DNA of 64,000 bases from Enterovibrio norvegicus FF-33 (lineage in GTDB: Bacteria; Pseudomonadota; Gammaproteobacteria; Enterobacterales; Vibrionaceae), in NCBI RefSeq assembly GCF_000286835.2, contig NZ_AJYD02000031.1:47161-111160 (forward strand). The letters are read 5' to 3'. Below are positions 58,309 through 64,000 of the stretch, piece by piece (within the stretch, counting starts at the first letter, position 1; each line of letters opens with the position of its first letter). Made by a program: the position numbers and the translations under genes. The notes beneath the pieces were generated by a model. The model ran no database searches, was not told the origin of the DNA, and worked only from the letters and a program-made list of their open reading frames with translations.

Positions 58309-59274
58309 TTGAAAGTATTACTAATCAGTCCTGACTGGCTGAACCTGTCATCACCAATAGTGCAAGAAATGAAGCGGATCGGATATGATAGCCACTTATT
58401 AGACCATGCTGATTTTATTAGATTTAGTTATTCAGGGAAGATCGAGAGGGTGTTATCAAAACTCCATAATTTGTTTAATAAAGAACCATATAAAAAATTA
58501 AAGACAAGTCAAAATACAATGTCATACCTAAATGGTTATCTTTCAGGAAAGGATTTTGACGTGGTCATTATGACCAGTCCTGATGTTTTTAATCAGGAGC
58601 ACTTTGAGTTAATAAAATCTAAGTCAAAAAAAATGGTGGCCGTTTTGTGGGATAGTTTATCGAAGGCGCCAAGGAATATCGAGCGGTTACAGTACTTTGA
58701 TAAAGTATTTAGTTTCGAGTCAGATGATTGTAGTAAATATGGACTAGAACCAATTACAAACTTTATAAAGCCAGAGTTGGTTAGATTGGAAAAGCCCATT
58801 GCATATGAGTATGATATTTTTATGGTTATGACTTATGACAAAGTGAGGTGTAAATATATAGAAGATATACTGGAAGCAAACAAGAACTTAAAGGCAAAAA
58901 TTTTAGTGCATTCAGGGAGCTGCAAAAACGAGAGAAAGATAAAACACCCTATGATGGAATTTATCACTACCCCTGTATTAAATAGTGAACTTGTTTCTTT
59001 TATTGAAAGATCGAGAGTTATACTGGATGTGAGTTATGACTATCAAAAAGGCCTCTCATTTAGGCCATATGAAGCATTAGCCTGGGAAAAAAAATTAGTT
59101 ACGAATAATGATAAAATCATGCAATATGATTTCTACTCAAAAGAAAACTTCTTTGTACTTGGTAGGGATAAGAAAATACCAGAAAATTTCATAAATTTAG
59201 ACTTTAAGCCAGTAAGTTCTGCCGTAAGAGAAAAGTACATGCTTTCAAGTTGGATCGAGAAGGTATTGAATTGA
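58309..59274 (+). CDS. AT-rich putative glycosyltransferase of the LPS cluster
   Basis: The 321-residue product is only partly recognisable. It starts KVLLISPDWLNLSSPIVQEMKRIGYD and has a C-terminal block LVSFIERSRVILDVSYDYQKG and SFRPYEALAWEKKLVTNN, like CgeB-type and LPS/capsule glycosyltransferases that bind a nucleotide sugar. The start is TTG 58309, with TAGGAG seven bases upstream. Its G+C is far below its neighbours (19 of 60 counted at 58501-58560), suggesting transfer. The sugar and acceptor are unknown. Confidence 0.75.
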   Translation: MKVLLISPDWLNLSSPIVQEMKRIGYDSHLLDHADFIRFSYSGKIERVLSKLHNLFNKEPYKKLKTSQNTMSYLNGYLSGKDFDVVIMTSPDVFNQEHFELIKSKSKKMVAVLWDSLSKAPRNIERLQYFDKVFSFESDDCSKYGLEPITNFIKPELVRLEKPIAYEYDIFMVMTYDKVRCKYIEDILEANKNLKAKILVHSGSCKNERKIKHPMMEFITTPVLNSELVSFIERSRVILDVSYDYQKGLSFRPYEALAWEKKLVTNNDKIMQYDFYSKENFFVLGRDKKIPENFINLDFKPVSSAVREKYMLSSWIEKVLN

Positions 59275-59280
59275 CTTTTA

Positions 59281-59304
59281 GTCCATAGTCTCCGCCCTAT
59301 GGAC
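59281..59304. terminator. Hairpin between convergent AT-rich genes
   Basis: GTCCATAG and CTATGGAC pair perfectly around an 8-base loop just after the stop of the upstream gene. The T-run is weak on both strands, so termination is only likely. Confidence 0.5.
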
Positions 59305-59356
59305 CAAGTTTAAAAAAGCGTACGATTAAACGGAATGGAACTGATTGAGGGATAGT

Positions 59357-60178
59357 TTAACGTTCGCTTTTTATAATTCCATGTTCGGTGAAAGCAATTT
59401 TTCGGTTTTGGACCTCTTCAAATATCGAGTCATTTACTTTACTTCTAGGTAGCTCTTTGTGGAAAATATGAACCTGGTTAGCTTTGTAAAAGATATTCTT
59501 TATTTCAACACCCGAAAGTCTCAATCTGTATTCAACATCACTGTCTTCACCAGTTCCTGCGGCTTGATATCTTTCATCAAATCCGTTGATTTCTAAAATG
59601 TCTTTTTTGTATAGTGAGAAGTTGCAGCCGACAATACCTTTTAGCTTTCTGTTTAAGTGATTAGATATCTTTTTATTTGTAATTCGAAAGCCTTTTTCAA
59701 TGTTTTTCCCTTTAGAGAGTATGTATTTAATTAGTATTTCAGGTAGGTTTTCAATGAAGAATTTATCAGGGTTTAGTGTGGTTATCTTACTGCTAACAGA
59801 TGAAGATAAGTCTACTCTTCGTCCATTGAGACAATATCCTTCCATTGCATTTTCTAGGTGATCAAATACAAACTTATCTTGTGGGATACAGTCACCATCA
59901 ATAAATATTATATAGTCATTGGATTTAACAACTGATCTGTTTAGTATTCTGTTCTTGCGAAAACCAATATCCTCCTGCCACACATGTATTATCTCAAAAT
60001 CATACTGTGAAATGATCTCATTTATTCCATCCACAACATCAGGTCTGGAACCATCATCAGCAATAATTACATTGAAAGTACCATCGTATTGATTGTTCAA
60101 TGACGAAAGTATAATCTTCAATAAATCTAACTTGTTATAGAATGCAATTATCACAGATGCTTTAGGTGACATTCTCAT
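59357..60178 (-). CDS. Glycosyltransferase family 2 of the LPS cluster
   Basis: The 273 residues have a GT2 domain: ASVIIAFYNKLDLLKIILSSL, VIIADDGSRPDVV and IIFIDGDCIPQ with the metal-binding DGD. A galactosyltransferase-like C-terminal motif follows: KGIVGCNFSLYKKDILEINGFDERY split by GEDSDVEYRLRLSG. It probably adds a late core or O-unit sugar. Its ATG overlaps the stop of the WaaL-like gene (ATGA). ATG 60172 is a possible second start. It shares the AT-rich composition of its neighbours. Confidence 0.85.
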   Translation of the reverse strand: MRMSPKASVIIAFYNKLDLLKIILSSLNNQYDGTFNVIIADDGSRPDVVDGINEIISQYDFEIIHVWQEDIGFRKNRILNRSVVKSNDYIIFIDGDCIPQDKFVFDHLENAMEGYCLNGRRVDLSSSVSSKITTLNPDKFFIENLPEILIKYILSKGKNIEKGFRITNKKISNHLNRKLKGIVGCNFSLYKKDILEINGFDERYQAAGTGEDSDVEYRLRLSGVEIKNIFYKANQVHIFHKELPRSKVNDSIFEEVQNRKIAFTEHGIIKSER

Positions 60179-61389
60179 GCTCTACTCCTTATGGATTTTG
60201 ATGCTGCGAGTGAGATGGTTAAATATATAAATGACGTCTGATAATCCATGTATGATGTATAGAAGACACCAATTATGGCAAAGCCAACTAGCACTAGAAC
60301 TAAGCATTCATCAAAATCTGATGATATTTTGTTTTTTGAGTAAATTAGCCTATATAGAACAGAGGACAAGCTACCAATAAGCAGTAATGTGTATAATACC
60401 CCATGCTTATTAATAAGGTCCAAGTACATGTTATGACTATCATTGAATGAAAACTGGGAGTTGAATTTCTCGCTATAGTGTTCTTTCTCATGATTGGTCG
60501 TCAAATATGACACATACTTTTCTTGAAAGCTATGGGATCCCGTTCCAAATAAAAAATCTGACGGTGATGTGCTTATGTTGCTACCAAGAAACCCTAAAGA
60601 GGTTTTCCACATTGCAATTCTTGCACTATTGGAATGATCTGAGCTAGTATCCGTAATGCTTGCAACTCTCGACGAAAACTTATTAAAAGTGTCTGAAGAT
60701 AAATAATGAAGTGAAGAGAAAATTAAAATCAGCCCAACCAAAAAAAAGATGCCATGCTGCCTTTTTTTATAAATCATATAACTGGGAAGGATTATAATCA
60801 ATGCGAGCAGAGGAGCTCTTGAACCACTAAGTGCAAGTAAAACAAATCCTAGAATAACAATAATGACACTTAGTATGATGTGATTTTTTTTATTTGAATA
60901 AAAAAATGGGAGGAAAAGAAGTGTCATATAGCTTACAATTTCTCCCCACCTTCCAATGTCCCAAAATCCTGAAATTCTTTCACCATTCCAGCCATGCGAT
61001 ATTATATGTAATAATACTTGGGTTGATGATATAAAGAAGCCAAAAGCAAGAGAGTAGATGCAGGTGCTTCTCATCTCCGTATTTGAAAAAAAATATACTA
61101 AAGGTGGAATTACTAATATCATGCCCCCTTTTCGCGAATATTCTAATAGATCGTTTTGAGAGCCGCCAGCACAGATGGTAATGAAAATTCCGAATAAGTA
61201 AATTATGAAAGGAAGATAATAAAATGGTTCTTTACGAAAAGATGTAAAAGTAACTCTACTCTCGAAAAATAAAACGAAAAAACGCAATAATAGCATAGAT
61301 GAACTGATATATAGACCAGCTTTGGATGTCATTAAAGATAAACAAAAGAAAACGACTAACGTATGGTCTACAAGTTTTGGTGTTTTCAT
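60175..61389 (-). CDS. waaL: O-antigen ligase-like membrane protein (WaaL/Wzy_C family)
   Basis: WaaL joins O-antigen to lipid A-core on the periplasmic face. The 404 residues contain about eleven hydrophobic segments and one large periplasmic loop (about 240-340) carrying FLFGTGSHSFQEKYV and the DSHNMYLDLINKHGVL block, the His/Asn-Leu region typical of Wzy_C ligases. It is very AT-rich (13 of 60 G+C at 60841-60900). Ligase sequences vary strongly; an O-antigen polymerase is the alternative. Position beside lpxM and core genes favours ligase. Confidence 0.8.
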   Translation of the reverse strand: MKTPKLVDHTLVVFFCLSLMTSKAGLYISSSMLLLRFFVLFFESRVTFTSFRKEPFYYLPFIIYLFGIFITICAGGSQNDLLEYSRKGGMILVIPPLVYFFSNTEMRSTCIYSLAFGFFISSTQVLLHIISHGWNGERISGFWDIGRWGEIVSYMTLLFLPFFYSNKKNHIILSVIIVILGFVLLALSGSRAPLLALIIILPSYMIYKKRQHGIFFLVGLILIFSSLHYLSSDTFNKFSSRVASITDTSSDHSNSARIAMWKTSLGFLGSNISTSPSDFLFGTGSHSFQEKYVSYLTTNHEKEHYSEKFNSQFSFNDSHNMYLDLINKHGVLYTLLLIGSLSSVLYRLIYSKNKISSDFDECLVLVLVGFAIIGVFYTSYMDYQTSFIYLTISLAASKSIRSRA

Positions 61390-61536
61390 TACTTTAATGT
61401 TCCTTTATTTTTGCACATAGAACCCCTTGAAATTCAAAATTTTTAGTTTGCATGGATACTAATTGAAGGAATACTTGTCATTGGTCAAAGTTTCGAAAAT
61501 CGTACATGTGCGAAAGCCTGATACTGCTGTTTACGC

Positions 61537-62478
61537 TTAGTAAAGCTGGCTACCATCCGGCCTAGATCTCAGCAGATTCATAATCCACATATATTGCCCT
61601 GGATCGTCTTCCAAAAACTGCTCGATGCGCTCGTTCATCATGCGTGCGTCTGTTTCTTCGCTGCCTGATGGAAACGGTGCCAGCGGGGGCTGGATGATGA
61701 CCTCAAAGTTACCAGTTTCTCGGTTATAAACAGGCATAAGCGGCACAATTTTCGCGCGGCTAAGTTTTGCCAATTTACCTAATCCTGAAAGCGTCGCTTT
61801 CTGGGTGGCGAAGAGGGGCACGAACACGCTGTGTTCTGGGCCATGATCTTCGTCAGGCAAGTAATATCCCAAATAGCCTTCACGCACGGATTTAATGAAG
61901 GGCTTCACGCCGTCTGAACGTTCGTGGGTGCGACCGCCGTACTTGAGACGTTGCACATTCATTAGCCAATCGACCACCCGGTTTTTTTGCTTTTTCACCA
62001 TAGCAGCAACAGGTAAGCCACGTGAGGCGAGTTGCACTGCGGGGTAATCAATTGCCCAACTGTGTGGTACCAGCAAAATCACTTTCTCGCCGTTTTCAAC
62101 TAAGTCAGTGAGGATTTCCTCATTACGAAATAACGTGCGTTTTTCCAAGTAGTGCTTGCTGCGCATCATGATGGTGGCAAAGCCAAGCATCACGCATCCT
62201 GCGTTAATATAGCTTTGTTCTAAGATCGCAAAACGCTCTTCTTCGGTTTTCTCTGGAAAACATTCTAGAAGATTGACCACGGCACGTTTTTTAGCGCGGT
62301 TGTTCATTTTCACCAGTTTTTTGGCGAGAAATTCTGCGAACTTGTCACGTAAACGAAAAGGCACAAAAGCGAGGATCGCGACAAAGAACATGCCTAGCCA
62401 TGTTCCCCAATAGCGAGGATGAAGGAACGCCCATTCGAATTTGGGTAAATAGGAGTTGGTGCTAGATTCTTGGCTCAT
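61537..62478 (-). CDS. lpxM: Lipid A acyltransferase LpxM (MsbB)
   Basis: LpxM adds the last secondary acyl chain to Kdo-lipid A at the inner membrane. The 313 residues match E. coli LpxM: FLHPRYWGTWLGM near the N-terminus, the catalytic HSWAID (HX4D) and GVKPFIKSVREGYLGYYLPDED plus HGPEHSVF. The preferred acyl donor cannot be told. It lies 66 bases after hldD, with hldD's terminator between. Confidence 0.93.
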   Translation of the reverse strand: MSQESSTNSYLPKFEWAFLHPRYWGTWLGMFFVAILAFVPFRLRDKFAEFLAKKLVKMNNRAKKRAVVNLLECFPEKTEEERFAILEQSYINAGCVMLGFATIMMRSKHYLEKRTLFRNEEILTDLVENGEKVILLVPHSWAIDYPAVQLASRGLPVAAMVKKQKNRVVDWLMNVQRLKYGGRTHERSDGVKPFIKSVREGYLGYYLPDEDHGPEHSVFVPLFATQKATLSGLGKLAKLSRAKIVPLMPVYNRETGNFEVIIQPPLAPFPSGSEETDARMMNERIEQFLEDDPGQYMWIMNLLRSRPDGSQLY

Positions 62479-62513
62479 AGAGTCGAAACTACAGATAAAT
62501 CAGAGGGAAGAAA

Positions 62514-62537
62514 AAAAACGGACCGAGGCCCGTTTTT
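62514..62537 (-). terminator. Terminator of hldD
   Basis: Read on the minus strand, AAAAACGGGCC and GGTCCGTTTTT pair (one G-U) around TC and end in a T-run, seven bases after the hldD stop. Confidence 0.88.
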
Positions 62538-62544
62538 CAGCCAG

Positions 62545-63489
62545 TTACTTATTCAGTATTGCCATGTATTCGGCAACGCCTTCAGCGACAGTTTTAAACT
62601 CATCGTTGTAACCCGCCGCGCGAACCTTGGTCAGGTCGGCTTGGGTATAGGCTTGGTAGCGGCCTTTCAAGTGATCTGGGAACGGTATTTCTTCCACTTC
62701 GCCTTGGTTGTGGTGAGCAATAACCGCGTTAGCCACAGCGCGGAAAGGTTCAGCTCGGCCAGTGCCGCAGTTGAAGATGCCAGAAACGCCGTTTTCCAGA
62801 AACCAAAGGTTCATTTTGCAAACATCACCGACGTAGACGAAATCACGTTTGAAGGTATTGCTGCCTTCGAACAGTTTCGGGTTCTGACCGTCTTTGATTT
62901 GGTTGTTCAGGTGGAATGCCACTGACGCCATGCTGCCTTTATGGCCTTCACGTGGACCATAAACGTTGAAGTAGCGGAAACCAGTAATTTGAGAAAGCTT
63001 CTCGCCGTGCGCTTCTGCATCCGCCCAAATGCGACGAACATAGTTGTCGAATTGTTGCTTCGAGTAACCGTAAACGTTCAGTGCGCCTTCGTATGGCTTC
63101 TCTTCGATGAAGTCATGGTCACGGCCGCCATAGGTGGCAGCAGAGGAGGCGTACAGGAACGGAATTTCACGCTCAAGGCATAAGTGCAGTAACTCTTTTG
63201 AATACTCATAGTTGTTGAGCATCATGTATTTGCCGTCCCACTCGGTGGTGGCAGAGCATGCACCTTCGTGGAAGATGGCTTCAATCGGGCCGAAATCATC
63301 GCCAGCCATGATTTGAGTGATGAAGTCTTCTTTGTCCATGTAGTCGGCGATGTCTAGATCGACCAGGTTCACGAACTTGGTACCGTCTTTCAGGTTATCA
63401 ACCACCAGAATGTCGTTGATACCTTGTTCGTTCAGGGCTTTAACAATGTTGCTGCCAATCATGCCAGCGCCGCCAGTCACTATAATCAT
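62545..63489 (-). CDS. hldD: ADP-L-glycero-D-manno-heptose 6-epimerase HldD
   Basis: HldD (RfaD, GmhD) makes the ADP-heptose used by the heptosyltransferases in this window. The 314-residue SDR enzyme begins [19 protein letters not shown], with the NADP-binding GxxGxxG, and has the catalytic YGYSKQQFD (YxxxK), [19 protein letters not shown] and a C-terminal substrate domain. ATG 63489 is used; the frame is open to 63531. It bounds the LPS cluster, as gmhD does the V. cholerae wav cluster. Confidence 0.97.
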   Translation of the reverse strand: MIIVTGGAGMIGSNIVKALNEQGINDILVVDNLKDGTKFVNLVDLDIADYMDKEDFITQIMAGDDFGPIEAIFHEGACSATTEWDGKYMMLNNYEYSKELLHLCLEREIPFLYASSAATYGGRDHDFIEEKPYEGALNVYGYSKQQFDNYVRRIWADAEAHGEKLSQITGFRYFNVYGPREGHKGSMASVAFHLNNQIKDGQNPKLFEGSNTFKRDFVYVGDVCKMNLWFLENGVSGIFNCGTGRAEPFRAVANAVIAHHNQGEVEEIPFPDHLKGRYQAYTQADLTKVRAAGYNDEFKTVAEGVAEYMAILNK

Positions 63490-63593
63490 ACTTTTACCTA
63501 ATATCTGACAATGAGAAGACCCCGCCATCACTCTCGCGGAGGCTATGGTAATATTTACATTTCCCTATTGGGCATGAGGATAGCAGTTTAACC

Positions 63594-64000
63594 ATGAAAA
63601 CCCGTGATCGCATTATTCATTCTGCATTGGCACTGTTTAACGAGCAGGGTGAACCGAATGTCACTACCAATCACATTGCTGCTGATCTCGGGATTAGCCC
63701 AGGAAATTTGTATTATCACTTCCGTAATAAGGAAGAGATTATACACAGTATTTTCGATCAATACGCGCTCGATCTCACGGTAGGTTTTCAGCCAGAAGCC
63801 CCTGCTGAATCGGATCAACAGCGTCTGCTTGCTTATCTCGATGCGACGTTTCAGTTGATGTGGCGTTACCGCTTCTTCTACGCGAATTTGCCCGATATCT
63901 TGCGCCGCGATGCGGTGTTACAAAACAAGTATCTGACGGCGCAACAAAGCCTTAAAACCAACTTGTTTGCGATGCTGGGGCAGTTTCGTGAAACGGGCTG
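63594..64000 (+). CDS. TetR-family transcriptional regulator (3' end missing)
   Basis: The visible 135 residues start MKTRDRIIHSALALFNEQG, followed by the helix-turn-helix VTTNHIAADLGISPGNLYYHFRNKEEI at about 23-50 and a ligand-binding helical region (LLAYLDATFQLMWRYRFFYANL). The frame runs through the right edge, so length and stop are unknown. It is divergent from hldD, about 100 bases away. The LYYHF motif and large C-terminal part resemble a TetR group found beside hldD in vibrios; the ligand is unknown. Confidence 0.88.
   Translation, partial: MKTRDRIIHSALALFNEQGEPNVTTNHIAADLGISPGNLYYHFRNKEEIIHSIFDQYALDLTVGFQPEAPAESDQQRLLAYLDATFQLMWRYRFFYANLPDILRRDAVLQNKYLTAQQSLKTNLFAMLGQFRETG

Noticed and set aside
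60170-60180. Apparent frameshift between the WaaL-like and GT2 genes
   Set aside because: The four-base ATGA overlap is normal translational coupling; each frame has complete domains.

Overview
The window reads as chromosomal DNA of a gammaproteobacterium of the Vibrionaceae. Gene order follows the shared Escherichia/Vibrio backbone (ftsYEX-rpoH; glpEGR; ubiCA-plsB-lexA; nfuA-comF/bioH; tex-greB-ompR-envZ; gmk-rpoZ-spoT-trmH-recG; yicC/rph-pyrE-slmA-dut-coaBC-radC-rpmBG-mutM-coaD). The LPS core cluster lies between coaD and hldD, as the wav cluster does in Vibrio cholerae, and carries a Kdo kinase (kdkA). The genus cannot be fixed from sequence alone; Grimontia, Enterovibrio, Photobacterium or a Vibrio would all fit. 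No IS element, integrase, tRNA, rRNA or CRISPR array was seen.

Layout. 1-3.6 kb: SRP receptor FtsY (5' end outside the window), the FtsEX divisome transporter and heat-shock sigma factor RpoH. 3.9-7.7 kb: glycerol-3-phosphate genes glpE, glpG, glpR and glpD, all on one strand, with GlpR-like operators before glpD. 7.8-13.2 kb: a FliL-like secreted protein, ubiCA for ubiquinone, plsB for phospholipid synthesis, and lexA with two tandem SOS boxes. 13.6-21.5 kb: a complete aa3/caa3-type cytochrome c oxidase locus (coxB with fused cytochrome c, coxA, ctaG, coxC, a DUF2909-like gene on the other strand, SURF1, a Sco-like CxxxC protein, ctaA, cyoE). It separates lexA from a GNAT gene and dinF; in E. 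coli lexA and dinF are adjacent.

23.5-32.6 kb: nfuA, comF, bioH, two unknown small proteins, tex, greB, ompR-envZ and an orphan YtrA-type regulator. 32.6-38.7 kb: the gmk-rpoZ-spoT-trmH-recG operon (stringent response, recombination). An AT-rich heptosyltransferase-like gene sits alone in the gmk/yicC interval, a spot that is also variable in E. coli. 40-48.9 kb: yicC, rph-pyrE with a textbook attenuator, slmA, dut, coaBC, radC, rpmB-rpmG, an unknown anchored protein, mutM and coaD.

49-63.5 kb: LPS core and O-antigen finishing genes. These include inner-core enzymes (waaA, kdkA, an opsX-like heptosyltransferase, waaF, a waaE-like glucosyltransferase), a three-gene Gtr-type glycosylation cassette (gtrB-gtrA-third gene), a markedly AT-rich block (unknown glycosyltransferase, GT2, WaaL-like ligase), lpxM and hldD. 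The third Gtr gene is cut by a single in-frame TAG codon, so this O-antigen or core decoration is probably switched off or altered. A TetR-family regulator runs off the right edge.

Most of the window is housekeeping. The best candidates for a second look are the amber-split Gtr gene, the AT-rich ligase block, the Sco-like protein lacking the usual histidine, the rph-pyrE leader with alternating inverted repeats, and the two unknown small proteins downstream of bioH.
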